Source: an uncultured Prevotellaceae bacterium
Lineage (GTDB): Bacteria; Bacteroidota; Bacteroidia; Bacteroidales; Bacteroidaceae
Reading direction: 5' to 3'
Assembly (NCBI GenBank): GCA_946415365.1
Contig: CAMKSE010000005.1
Span: forward strand, 62,001-126,000
Length of the DNA stretch: 64,000 nucleotides
Shown: positions 26,359-34,495 of the stretch, one piece after another
Position numbering within the stretch: position 1 is the stretch's first letter
How the letters are laid out: every line of letters begins with the position of its first letter
The notes under the pieces: generated by a model
Database searches by the model: none
What the model was told of the DNA's origin: nothing
Seen by the model: only the letters and a program-made list of their open reading frames with translations
Program-made: the position numbers and the translations under genes

Positions 26359-28765
26359 TTGCCTCTGGCAATTTGTTCAGCGGCACGAACAGCGGCTTCA
26401 TCCACTCAGGCACACCCTTGCGGGCATTCTTCTCCAACTGCTGCTGCCACTCCTCGTCCGTCAGACGCTGTTCGTCGATGGGTTGTATGAACTCACGATA
26501 ACTCAACACGGCACCACGCGTCAGATACAGACAACCACCTATTTCCACCACCACGTAGATCTCATCGGCATCGCCGACGGCCTCGAAGAGGATAGATTTT
26601 GCAGGATTGTTGTCGGCATTGGCGGTATAGACGTCAGCTACGAGCGCCACCTTCTTGTCGGCTCCCTGCACATCGCTCCAGCCCATCAGGTACTGGTCTG
26701 CGCCGCGCACGAGGTCGAGGGAGATGTTCTCAAACGTCGCTCCTATCACCTTGATCTGGTCGTACTCCTCGTCGGCGATCTCCTTGCCCGCCAGCTCCTT
26801 CTCGCTGACGTTCAACAGGAACTGGGCTTCCTCGCGCATGCGCTGGGTGATATCCTTCACCTTCTCCGAGAGCATGTCCTCCTGCTTCAACAACTTCTCT
26901 GTGTTATCAAGCAACTCGATGGCTTTCTTCCAGAATCCTGTGTTAGGCTCCACATAGCCTTTTACCACAGGCTCGGGTATGTCGTCGCCACCACCACACT
27001 CGGCTCCAGCGGGCTGCTTGGCGTAGAGGATGGCGTCGTGCTTCAGCTCTGCCCACGAGGCGAGCGCGGCATTCAGGTCTTTCTTGTCCCACTCGGGCGT
27101 CACCATGAAGTATGGCATCTGCTGCTTGCCTTCCTTCACGGCGAGCACCTTCAGGGCGTTCATCCACTGCGTGCAGGTCGTCTCGCTCCAGTCGATCTCG
27201 CCCATACGCTTCTTCATGGATTTCAGGCTGTCGCCCAAGGCCTTCCACTCTGACTGCTCTTCCATCAGGATCTGCTCAGCGGCGCTGACGCCCATCGCTG
27301 CAAAGAAGTCAAGACCCTTAGGCACGGCGCGCTTGGTGGGCTTGTTATCGTAGTCCACCATGTTCAGCAGTACCTCGGCATCGGGCTGGTAGCGCTGAGG
27401 CATCACGTTGATCTTGTTGTGACTGGTTCTCTCGAACTTCGGACGGATGCGCGTCTGACTGTCGCCGATCTCCTTGAGGGCGGCCTTGATCTTGGCGATG
27501 GCTTCGTCGTTGTGGATGAGGTCTTCCATCTGCAAACCGGTCTTCTCTACCTCGGCTATCACCTGGGGCAGGCTGAGGTTGTCAGACTGGCCCATCATGT
27601 AGGTGATAATCTGGTTCACCTGTTCGTATTTCTTCAGCGTCGTCTTGTCGCGACTCAGCGCACAGGCCTGCTGCACGGCGGCCAGCACCTCGTCGTTGTG
27701 ATTCAGTCCGAAGGGAACGGTCTGGAGCCACATCATACCCCGGAAGTAGCGCTTCAGCTTCTCCGTGCGGGTGTAGTGGCCTCGCGGACGGAAGAGGCTG
27801 TAGGCGAACTTGATTTCTTTGTAGTCCTCCATGAAATTGCTGAAGTCGTCCTGCGATGCCATCACCTTCTCCACTTCCTCAACATCGATGTCGCCTTTCT
27901 CCCGGTCGAAGATATACTCGCCTGTGAACAGCTTGTAGGCGATATTGTAGAAGGCGGCATTGTGGTGGGCTATCTTGTTGACCTTCTCGTCGAAGCCCGA
28001 CCATCTTTCCATGTTGTACAACAGCTCGTGCATGTTGCGACAGAACTGTGTCATCATCGGAAGCAGCTGGTTCTCCTCCAGTTCGCGCAGCATGCAGTCG
28101 ATGTAGAGGTGGTAGAGCTGCAGGAAGAGGTCGGTGGTCACGAAGTTGGGGAACTGGCTGTAGTCGTTCTGCTCGTAGATGTTGAACAGCTGGTCGTGGG
28201 TGGCGGGCACGATGGCAAAGCCGTCCTTGGCCAGATGCTCGCAGAGCAGCGAGTCAAACTCCTTCAGTTGCGTGGGGTTCGAGAGGTTCTGCATGTTCAC
28301 GCGCAGGCCTTCAGGCACGTCGAAGTTCTCCTTCTTCAACTCCTCCTCACGGGCTTTCATGCGGTCGATGAATGCCTGCTCCTGGTCTGAGAACTTCAAG
28401 CCTGCGGTCTCGTTGAAGACGCGGTACTGGTAGGTGCGCCAGGGTTCGTCCTCCTTCGCCTCAATGGCGTTGAAGTCTGCCCTTTCGGCGAACTGGTACA
28501 TCAGCGAGTCATACCATGTGGTGGTCTGGTAGATACCTCTCAGGTAGGCGTCCTTGATGGGGAATCCCTTGCGTGCTGCAGGGGCGTTGCTGAGCAGCTG
28601 GATGTCGCTCATCGGAAGGGCTGACACGTCCATGTCGAAGTCGATGCTGTCGAGCAGATCCTCGACATTGATGTGTGAAACGGGCACAGACACTGCACTC
28701 TGTTTCTGGCTGCAGGCCGTCATCAGTACGGCTAAGCAGACGAAGAGGAAAGATTTCATTTTCAT
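26327..28765 (-). CDS. DUF3160 lipoprotein
   Basis: The 812-residue protein has a lipobox (LMTAC, Cys18) and matches DUF3160, a Bacteroidetes/anaerobe family of large helical surface or periplasmic lipoproteins. Typical family stretches are ATHDQLFNIYEQNDYSQFPN, then FVTTDLFLQLYHLYIDCMLR near 200, and RYFRGMMWLQTVPFG near 345. Function is unknown. The downstream CapA-like gene overlaps its end, and a 56-bp heptamer repeat lies just before the start. Confidence 0.8.
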   Translation of the reverse strand: MKMKSFLFVCLAVLMTACSQKQSAVSVPVSHINVEDLLDSIDFDMDVSALPMSDIQLLSNAPAARKGFPIKDAYLRGIYQTTTWYDSLMYQFAERADFNAIEAKEDEPWRTYQYRVFNETAGLKFSDQEQAFIDRMKAREEELKKENFDVPEGLRVNMQNLSNPTQLKEFDSLLCEHLAKDGFAIVPATHDQLFNIYEQNDYSQFPNFVTTDLFLQLYHLYIDCMLRELEENQLLPMMTQFCRNMHELLYNMERWSGFDEKVNKIAHHNAAFYNIAYKLFTGEYIFDREKGDIDVEEVEKVMASQDDFSNFMEDYKEIKFAYSLFRPRGHYTRTEKLKRYFRGMMWLQTVPFGLNHNDEVLAAVQQACALSRDKTTLKKYEQVNQIITYMMGQSDNLSLPQVIAEVEKTGLQMEDLIHNDEAIAKIKAALKEIGDSQTRIRPKFERTSHNKINVMPQRYQPDAEVLLNMVDYDNKPTKRAVPKGLDFFAAMGVSAAEQILMEEQSEWKALGDSLKSMKKRMGEIDWSETTCTQWMNALKVLAVKEGKQQMPYFMVTPEWDKKDLNAALASWAELKHDAILYAKQPAGAECGGGDDIPEPVVKGYVEPNTGFWKKAIELLDNTEKLLKQEDMLSEKVKDITQRMREEAQFLLNVSEKELAGKEIADEEYDQIKVIGATFENISLDLVRGADQYLMGWSDVQGADKKVALVADVYTANADNNPAKSILFEAVGDADEIYVVVEIGGCLYLTRGAVLSYREFIQPIDEQRLTDEEWQQQLEKNARKGVPEWMKPLFVPLNKLPEANEEFFYSSGC

Positions 28766-28783
28766 TGGCTTATGAGTTTAATG

Positions 28784-28839
28784 TTCAATTTTCAATTTTC
28801 AATTTTCAATTTTCAACTTTCAATTTTCAATTTTCAATT
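28784..28839. repeat. Heptanucleotide tandem repeat (TTCAATT)8
   Basis: Eight 7-bp units, the fifth reading TTCAACT. It fills most of the gap between the DUF3160 start and the stop codon of the upstream gene, so copy number could alter leader length. Confidence 0.92.
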
Positions 28840-29337
28840 TCCAAAGTATTTAGTTGCTGTTTCTTTGTCTACACCTTTTATGATATGGTGGTCGAACTTC
28901 ATGCCGAAGCCGCTCCACTTATAGTCCGACACCACGTAGAGCGAGTCGGTAGTCGACTCCAGGGCGCGGATCCTGCCGTCGACGAAGCGGAAGTCTTCCA
29001 GTATCCCGCCGAGTTTCGAGCCGAGCCAGAGGGGGCGCACCTTGCCGTTTACCTGCTTGAAGATGAACAGCCTGCGCGCCTTCTCAGGATAGAACCGTGT
29101 TCCCTTGACCACTCCCACCATCGCGTCCTCGCTGCCGTCGCCGTTCACGTCGCCCGTCTGGAACTGGTAGACGGGATAGGGCAGCCGCCAGTCGCCTACC
29201 CAGTAGAGGCTGTCGTGCTCCTTCCGCAGTTCGAATGGCTGTGGCTGCTGGCCGATGGCTGACTCCGAAGCCTGCGCCCTGCCTGCTTGGGGCAGCAGGC
29301 AGAGCGTTACGAGGCCGATGGTTAAAGTCCTGATCAT
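28834..29337 (-). CDS. Secreted protein with an EF-hand/FG-GAP-like motif
   Basis: From ATG 29337 the protein has 167 residues with a signal peptide (MIRTLTIGLVTLCLLPQAGRAQA). It contains TGDVNGDGSEDAMVGVV, a calcium-binding Dx[DN]xDG loop typical of FG-GAP/VCBS repeats, once only. No family beyond this. An earlier in-frame Met lies upstream of the predicted transcription start and was not used. The last codon is formed by the heptamer repeat region. Confidence 0.6.
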   Translation of the reverse strand: MIRTLTIGLVTLCLLPQAGRAQASESAIGQQPQPFELRKEHDSLYWVGDWRLPYPVYQFQTGDVNGDGSEDAMVGVVKGTRFYPEKARRLFIFKQVNGKVRPLWLGSKLGGILEDFRFVDGRIRALESTTDSLYVVSDYKWSGFGMKFDHHIIKGVDKETATKYFGN

Positions 29338-29358
29338 GTACAATGATGATTTCGACTG

Positions 29359-29366
29359 CAAATATA
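29359..29366 (-). promoter_or_regulatory. -7 element
   Basis: Reverse strand TATATTTG, 21 bases upstream of ATG 29337. Confidence 0.5.
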
Positions 29367-29408
29367 GGCATTTTTTCTGAATACAGCATCATTTCCGTCA
29401 TTTATTTT

Positions 29409-31775
29409 TTATACCGCCGACTTGTATTTGAGTTTACGGAAGGAATTATCTGTCACAACTGTCACATAACCTCGCGAACTCCACTGACGGGTCTGCTCAC
29501 TGGCTCCCTTCAACGACAGACCGCATTGCTGGCGTACGCGCATCACATCGTCCATCGTGAACTCATCTGGCAGCAACACCAGCATGTTCTGGGGACCGCG
29601 CTTGGTCTCGTAGCAGGCGTCCTCGGACTCGGCGGCAATCATCGCACCAAAGAAATTCATCTTGCACCAGATGTCGTTGTGCAGCGACCAGCGCACAAAC
29701 TCCTCGATCGACTTCTCCCATTTGCAGCCGTTGGCCACGTAGAGCACACAGGCCTTCAGCCAGGCGATGACGCAGGCACGGTGAGACAAATCGTCGAACA
29801 CGCGACTCTGGGAGAGCACGGCCAGTTCCTGACACTCCTTCTGCAGCTTCTTGGCCAGTTTTGAGGCCTGCGGACAGTCGATAAGTCCTCGCGCAGCACA
29901 GAGGTTGAGGATATACGGCTTGAGCTCTGCGTCGAACATGGCATCATAGTCGCCGAACACCAGCTGGTCGGCTCCGATCTCGCGCTGGGGAATGGTGCTG
30001 AAGCTGACGCGCTGCACGGGACCGTCGGTACAGACTGGCTTGAAATACTTCTTCACCTTCTTGGGCGTGGTGCAGGCGTTCCAGTTCATGCGCAGGCAGA
30101 CAGTCTTCGTCACCGACTGGGTGCCGACACGCGTCTGACCATAGCGGTTGCCTGGGTCGAACGAGAGACACATCACCAGATACTGATGCCCGGCCTTGCC
30201 GTTGCCCTTGAGGGCATCGAACATCTGGATCTCGTTCACCTTCACATAGAGGAAATGACCTTCGGCCTCGTCCGTACGGGTGACCAGCGCGGCATTGGTC
30301 ATGTCGCCGTGAATCTCCTGAATGATCAGACCTTCAGGACGCTTCGACTTGTCCTTGTTGGCACCCTTGATGTTCATCTCCTCCTTCCACTCGGCCTCAC
30401 GCTTCTCGTTGATGGCGTCGCGCTCACGGATGTCGGCCATGATGTAGTCGATGGGCTTGTCGATACATCCCTTACCCGTGCCAGACTCAGCCACCAGACA
30501 GTCCATCAGCGTCGCCTCGTGCTCCACATTGTCTGTGTACTTGAAGGTGGTCTGATAGAGGTGTGCGCCCAACGAGGGGAAGACACCGCTGGCCACAGCA
30601 GCCTTGTAAGGACCAGGCACCTTCGAGGTGAGCAGCTTGATGAGCCTGGGCAGATGCTTGCAGAGTTCAGGGGGCTGGGGGGCGTTGAAGTAGAAGTCGC
30701 TCTGCTTGGGGCTGTCGTTCTTCGAATCATCCTCAGCCTCGACCTTGCCTTCCAGCGCATCGAGCACGGCGGTTAGTGTACGGGGAATGCCCTCGTAAGT
30801 GCTTTTCAGGGCACTGCGGATCTTGGCACGCTTCTCCTCCAGCGGGAAACCGTCGTAGCAGGGAATCACCTGGTCGAGCCATTCGAAATTGTTGCCGCAG
30901 ATGTGACGCAGGGCGTAGGCCAGCTCGTAGGTCTTCGCGTCGCGGTCGCCGACGGTAGGCTCGAAACCGTGATTGTTCAGCTCCCAGTACTTGCGGATGA
31001 TCTCTTCAAATGAGTGACCGTGATACTCCTTGGGGAACTCCCTGACCTCGGCGGCACACGGGGACTGGCTCATCTGTGATGTCGCTTGCGATGTCACAGA
31101 TGAGCCTGTCCCCTGTGTGCTGACGCTCAGTGTAACTTCCTCTTCCCACGGACGATAGTGCTTTTGGTCGTGCTTGGCACTTTCTGGCACCTCCTCGCAT
31201 CCCTCACGCGTACGAACCTTTAATAATTCATACTCCTCAGCGCTCTCTTCCACCGTTATGCTCTCTTCAAACAGACGGTCGTCGAGATATACCAAGTCTT
31301 CTTCAGAGCCGCTGGTGGAGTAGACCACACGGCCCAGGTCGTGACAGTTGGTGTCCATCTCTAACTTCAGGATGCTGGCGATGCGCACCTGATTCTCGAG
31401 GATGGTCTTGCCACGTTCACGCAGACATACCAGATGCCATCCGCCACCTGCAGACCGTTCCAGCATCAGCAGGCCGATGGCGTCTTTCATTGAGAGGATT
31501 CGTTCCTTGACCATCTCTGCCTGCGCGGGGTCGTAGCAGTCAATGTCGTGGAAGAAACAGTCCGACGGATGGTAACAGCCTGCCACCTTGCCGTCGGGCA
31601 TCAGATCGTTGTAAGCAAACTGCACCAGACGTTCCTTTGCCTCCGCATTGCCCATACGGGCGAGTGCGACATTGGAGAGGTTGTCTGCTGAGTTGCGCAA
31701 TGCGAGGAAATCCTCGCGACCGTAAACCGGGCGTGCCACCTTGTGACCGTTTCCGAAGGAAATATAATTAACCAT
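29409..31775 (-). CDS. VirE N-terminal/DUF3987-type (BT4734/BF3469-like) protein
   Basis: The 788-residue protein starts with a BT4734/VirE-N-like, primase-related domain: CYHPSDCFFHDIDCYD near 68 and SAGGGWHLVCL near 107. A low-complexity Ser/Thr/Gln linker follows near 215-240. The DUF3987 P-loop-like ATPase region has AESGTGKGC near 430 and MCLSFDPGNRYGQTRVGTQS near 535. Members are frequent in Bacteroides, often in mobile or phage-related islands, and are presumed replication helicase/primase-like, which is unproven. The linker is encoded by a long inverted repeat and the C-terminus by a TGTCACAAC repeat. It is monocistronic with a strong promoter. Confidence 0.75.
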   Translation of the reverse strand: MVNYISFGNGHKVARPVYGREDFLALRNSADNLSNVALARMGNAEAKERLVQFAYNDLMPDGKVAGCYHPSDCFFHDIDCYDPAQAEMVKERILSMKDAIGLLMLERSAGGGWHLVCLRERGKTILENQVRIASILKLEMDTNCHDLGRVVYSTSGSEEDLVYLDDRLFEESITVEESAEEYELLKVRTREGCEEVPESAKHDQKHYRPWEEEVTLSVSTQGTGSSVTSQATSQMSQSPCAAEVREFPKEYHGHSFEEIIRKYWELNNHGFEPTVGDRDAKTYELAYALRHICGNNFEWLDQVIPCYDGFPLEEKRAKIRSALKSTYEGIPRTLTAVLDALEGKVEAEDDSKNDSPKQSDFYFNAPQPPELCKHLPRLIKLLTSKVPGPYKAAVASGVFPSLGAHLYQTTFKYTDNVEHEATLMDCLVAESGTGKGCIDKPIDYIMADIRERDAINEKREAEWKEEMNIKGANKDKSKRPEGLIIQEIHGDMTNAALVTRTDEAEGHFLYVKVNEIQMFDALKGNGKAGHQYLVMCLSFDPGNRYGQTRVGTQSVTKTVCLRMNWNACTTPKKVKKYFKPVCTDGPVQRVSFSTIPQREIGADQLVFGDYDAMFDAELKPYILNLCAARGLIDCPQASKLAKKLQKECQELAVLSQSRVFDDLSHRACVIAWLKACVLYVANGCKWEKSIEEFVRWSLHNDIWCKMNFFGAMIAAESEDACYETKRGPQNMLVLLPDEFTMDDVMRVRQQCGLSLKGASEQTRQWSSRGYVTVVTDNSFRKLKYKSAV
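29451..29466. repeat. TGTCACAACTGTCACA repeat, copy 1
   Basis: Two 9-bp units. Inside the 3' end of the DUF3987-type gene, where it encodes VTVVTD. Identical 16-mers occur at 34047, 34160 and 40867. Confidence 0.9.
31054..31120. repeat. 67-bp inverted repeat within a coding region
   Basis: GCACACGGGGACTGGCTCAT and its near-perfect complement ATGAGCCTGTCCCCTGTGTGC flank an inner TCGCTTGCGA hairpin. The arms differ by one mismatch, one extra base and a small internal loop. It encodes the Ser/Thr/Gln-rich linker of the DUF3987-type protein. Confidence 0.85.
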
Positions 31776-31796
31776 ATAAATTAAGAATTATCGGCG

Positions 31797-31828
31797 CAAA
31801 GGTATGGTTCTATTGAATACGCTCCAAA
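31797..31828 (-). promoter_or_regulatory. -33/-7 promoter of the DUF3987-type gene
   Basis: Reverse strand TTTG (31828-31825) and TACCTTTG (31804-31797) with 20-bp spacing, 21 bases before the start codon. Confidence 0.75.
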
Positions 31829-31942
31829 TGTTTTGAGATTTATTTTCAAAAAGTTTTTGAAGATTTTTCTATACTATTGATTATCAGCGTGTTGCGAATA
31901 TTATTTCTTGCTTATTTATGGATTAACTTATGCCAGAAAACA

Positions 31943-31977
31943 AGCGTTCGACTGACTCCCTCTGCCAATCGAACGCT
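31943..31977 (-). terminator. Terminator of the unknown two-gene operon
   Basis: Reading the minus strand, AGCGTTCGA, a 17-base loop, TCGAACGCT, then TGTTTTCT. It lies 35 bases past the stop at 32012. Confidence 0.65.
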
Positions 31978-32011
31978 AATCGAATTTGAATAGAATTTCA
32001 ATCGAATTTTC

Positions 32012-33025
32012 TCAGCTTTCAGCCGGATGATCTTTCATCCAGTCCAACACCCAATAATAGATCTTTTCGTGCTTTCGTTTCTTGCTCTGGCCGATGTAGT
32101 TCGCCAGCGTGCTGGCCTTGGTCTTGCGCTCCGACTCCTCTTCCTTGCTTGTCGGCTCTGGCGTGCCGACGGGGTAGAGTATCGTGCGAGCCAGACTCAG
32201 GTCACTCTCTTCAAACACCCCTGCAGCCTTCAGACAGCCCACGATGACGCCCTTTACGATCAGCCTGCGGTTGTTGGTCTCGTTGGTGAAGTCGTCGATG
32301 ATGGTCTGGCCGTAGTCGGAGTCCAGTAGGGCATTCACCATGTCCTCCCGCCACTTCGTCGTAAAACGTTTCTTGTCGGTACTGAACTTGTCGAACCAGT
32401 CTCCCCTGAGAAACAGCTTCAACGCTGCCCTCGTGTCGATTTTCCCTGGGACAGGTTCTTCCAGCGTCTGTGGCGAGGATGGCTCACCGTCAGCGGTATC
32501 GTCGAAGTAGGGCTGCTCCTTGCCGAGGATGACGAGCGTCAGCATGTGAATGTAGTCTGTCAGCGCAAAGAACCGCTCGGCCGTCTCAGGGGTGGTCTCG
32601 TTAAGGCCGAACATCACGTTGGCGAACTTCCGCCACGACGAGTCGTCGTCTCTCAGTGTGTCCCACCGCTTCGATATCAGCAGCTTCGAGAAGGCGTCTA
32701 TCTGCTGCTCGCGCTCTTCCTGGAGCTTCTTGATGAACTGGTCGTGCTCAGGGAACAACTTCTGCAGGTCAAGGATTCTTTCTACGGATTTGGTATGCGC
32801 GTGGAGCATGCCCCATACGAACCTTCGCCCGGCGTCGCGTCGCAGGCTGCCGAAGAACTGCGAAGGGGTGGTGGCGGGCTCTGTGGAGAGCATCTGGCGC
32901 AGCTCGCTGGTGAGGCGAGCGATGAGCCAGCCGATGTCGAACATACGGTCAGCGTCCACCTGCAACCGTTCGTAGCTGCGCTGGCGGCTCAGCGTGGGGA
33001 CTGTGCTAAAACTCCTTGTATCCAT
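32012..33025 (-). CDS. Unrecognised cytosolic protein, second gene of pair
   Basis: The 337-residue protein is predicted helical and charged, with no signal or membrane segment and no family I recognise. Notable stretches are FFGSLRRDAGRRFVWGMLHA near 57, KKLQEEREQQIDAFSKLL (coiled-coil-like) near 99, RGDWFDKFSTDKKRFTTKW near 208 and a basic end SKKRKHEKIYYWVLDWM. Its start lies 20 bases inside the end of the upstream gene, so the two are translated together. The transcript ends at an intrinsic terminator. Being in an accessory-looking stretch beside the DUF3987-type gene suggests a mobile-element or defence-related role, which is speculation. Confidence 0.7.
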   Translation of the reverse strand: MDTRSFSTVPTLSRQRSYERLQVDADRMFDIGWLIARLTSELRQMLSTEPATTPSQFFGSLRRDAGRRFVWGMLHAHTKSVERILDLQKLFPEHDQFIKKLQEEREQQIDAFSKLLISKRWDTLRDDDSSWRKFANVMFGLNETTPETAERFFALTDYIHMLTLVILGKEQPYFDDTADGEPSSPQTLEEPVPGKIDTRAALKLFLRGDWFDKFSTDKKRFTTKWREDMVNALLDSDYGQTIIDDFTNETNNRRLIVKGVIVGCLKAAGVFEESDLSLARTILYPVGTPEPTSKEEESERKTKASTLANYIGQSKKRKHEKIYYWVLDWMKDHPAES

Positions 33026-33974
33026 TGAGCGGGTCGTCGTATGTCAGTTGGTCACCCATGTATTTCTTGAAGAGCCATTCCGATAGATAGCCCAGCGTGA
33101 TGTTGTATTTGTCGGTGAGGTCTACGTCCAGGTCATTTTTCTTGGCGATGGCCTCCATCTGCTCCAGCACGGGCTTCTTGTAGACTGCGAAACCCTTACG
33201 GCTGCGGATGGCCGTTGGTGCGGGCAGCGAGGCCTCTACCGCCTGGCAGATCTCCCTGGCTGCTGCTACGTATTCCTGTTGGTAGTCGTGAGGCATCCAG
33301 CCCCACAAGGCGTCAACCACGCGCATCTCCTCGTCGTTCAGTCCCAGCTCGCGACCCCGCTGCTGATGGGCGCTGACGGTGTCGATGCTGTCAAGTACCT
33401 GCTTGATGAACTCCTCGCACTGCTCTGTCTTCTGAATGTCGAGGAAGTCTGTGCGGCAGTGCTCTGCGTAATAGTCCTGTACGGCGTCGAAATGGTCCAC
33501 CACGCGACCATACTCACGTTCGAGCATGATGCGGGCTACAAGCGCAGCCACACGTCTGTAGGGCGTCGAGCGCAGCCAGTCAGTCAGTCGGCCGTTGTCC
33601 AGCGTGTAGTCCTGTTCAGGGTCGTCGGGATGACTGCCGAGGCCAGGTTCAATCTGGTTCAGGTCGATGGGTATGTGGGTTTTTAGGTTGAGACCTAATT
33701 CGGCCAGCTCCACATACCAGCGGGCCAGTGCGCTGTCTTCCTGGTACAACGGATTGTCCAGTCGGCGTACGTTTATGTCTTCCAGGAATTGCCCGATAAA
33801 CCAGTCCAGCGAGTTGCCGTAGGGCCGTTGCCCCAGCAACTTGTCGACCTCGGCAATGGTAAACTGGCGTCGCTCATCGTCGCTCATCGTCGCCACCCGG
33901 CTAAGGATGACGTCCATGAACACATTATTATTCAGTATCCTGTGCATGTCTGCAGCAGTTATCTCCTTTTTCAT
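33006..33974 (-). CDS. Unrecognised cytosolic protein, first gene of pair
   Basis: The 322-residue protein is acidic, helical and soluble; no family recognised. It opens MKKEITAADMHRILNNNVF. It contains SLDWFIGQFLEDINVRR near 55, TDWLRSTPYRRVAALVARI near 131 and ALWGWMPHDYQQEYVAAARE near 218, and ends LTYDDPLNGYKEF. An excellent -33/-7 promoter lies 27-58 bases upstream, and the second gene overlaps by 20 bases. Upstream of the promoter are paired 9-bp repeats and an A/T palindrome, so regulation by a repeat-binding protein is possible. Confidence 0.7.
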   Translation of the reverse strand: MKKEITAADMHRILNNNVFMDVILSRVATMSDDERRQFTIAEVDKLLGQRPYGNSLDWFIGQFLEDINVRRLDNPLYQEDSALARWYVELAELGLNLKTHIPIDLNQIEPGLGSHPDDPEQDYTLDNGRLTDWLRSTPYRRVAALVARIMLEREYGRVVDHFDAVQDYYAEHCRTDFLDIQKTEQCEEFIKQVLDSIDTVSAHQQRGRELGLNDEEMRVVDALWGWMPHDYQQEYVAAAREICQAVEASLPAPTAIRSRKGFAVYKKPVLEQMEAIAKKNDLDVDLTDKYNITLGYLSEWLFKKYMGDQLTYDDPLNGYKEF

Positions 33975-34000
33975 CTTACACCTTATTTATAATCTGTCTG

Positions 34001-34032
34001 CAAAGGTAATGCAATTCGCGCGAACCGCCAAA
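34001..34032 (-). promoter_or_regulatory. -33/-7 promoter of the unknown two-gene operon
   Basis: Reverse strand TTTG (34032-34029) and TACCTTTG (34008-34001), spacing 20 bp. Confidence 0.75.
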
Positions 34033-34046
34033 TGTTTTTTGAAGTC

Positions 34047-34062
34047 TGTGACAGTTGTGACA
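34047..34062. repeat. TGTCACAAC repeat, copy 2 (inverted)
   Basis: TGTGACAGTTGTGACA, 15 bases upstream of the -33 box of the unknown operon. Confidence 0.9.
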
Positions 34063-34087
34063 ATTAAATTTTCACCCACCTAAACAA

Positions 34088-34125
34088 TATTATTATATAT
34101 ATAATATATTATATATATAATAATA
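34088..34125. repeat. Perfect 38-bp A/T-only palindrome
   Basis: Nineteen consecutive A-T pairs about the centre between 34106 and 34107, with no G or C and no loop. Confidence 0.95.
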
Positions 34126-34159
34126 AAATTATAGTGAGTATTTTTCGCCCGAAAATAAC

Positions 34160-34175
34160 TGTCACAACTGTCACA
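34160..34175. repeat. TGTCACAAC repeat, copy 3
   Basis: TGTCACAACTGTCACA, opposite in orientation to copy 2. The two flank the A/T palindrome. Confidence 0.9.
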
Positions 34176-34302
34176 ACCACGGTCTTCACCTGCTCGCCCA
34201 AAACACAACAAGACAAAGATAGATGACAATGTTATGTAACGAAAAACATTTACAATACAAACGATATGGAATGCTTGTTTACGGCGGGCTAGGGAAACCA
34301 AA

Positions 34303-34368
34303 AGTTTGCAGGCTTGAAACTCCGAGTTTGCAGGCAGGAAACTCTGACTTTGCAGGCTTGAAACTCCA
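34303..34368. repeat. Three 22-bp tandem repeats with internal dyads
   Basis: Units AGTTTGCAGGC(TT/AG)GAAACTC plus two bases, repeated without spacers. In each unit AGTTT (or ACTTT) faces AAACT across a 9-base loop. Confidence 0.9.
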
Positions 34369-34446
34369 GAGGCCAAAAATGCCCGAAAATAAGGGTAAAA
34401 AGGCTTAAATGTATTAATGCGAAATTATATTACAAACAACGCATAA

Positions 34447-34472
34447 GGACGGCTCTAACAAAAGAACCGTCC
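34447..34472 (-). terminator. Hairpin after the C10 protease gene
   Basis: GGACGGCTCT and AGAACCGTCC pair 9 of 10 around a 6-base loop, 24 bases past the stop. The following T-tract is weak. Confidence 0.5.
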
Positions 34473-34495
34473 CTATGTGATATACTTGGCCTCTG

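Larger units (their letters stand above)
33975..34495. other. Repeat-rich 521-bp intergenic region
   Basis: No convincing gene. In order it holds a minus-strand promoter (34001-34032), a TGTGACAGTTGTGACA repeat (34047), a perfect 38-bp A/T palindrome (34088-34125), the same repeat inverted (34160), three 22-bp tandem repeats (34303-34368) and a terminator hairpin (34447-34472). Small frames in it are repeat-encoded and lack typical gene features. Confidence 0.8.

Noticed and set aside
34303..34368. CRISPR-like repeat array
   Set aside because: The 22-bp units are directly adjacent with no spacers, and no cas gene is nearby.
34080..34408. Small open frames on both strands of the repeat region
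   Set aside because: They are encoded by the palindrome and tandem repeats and have low-complexity products and no promoter at the right place.
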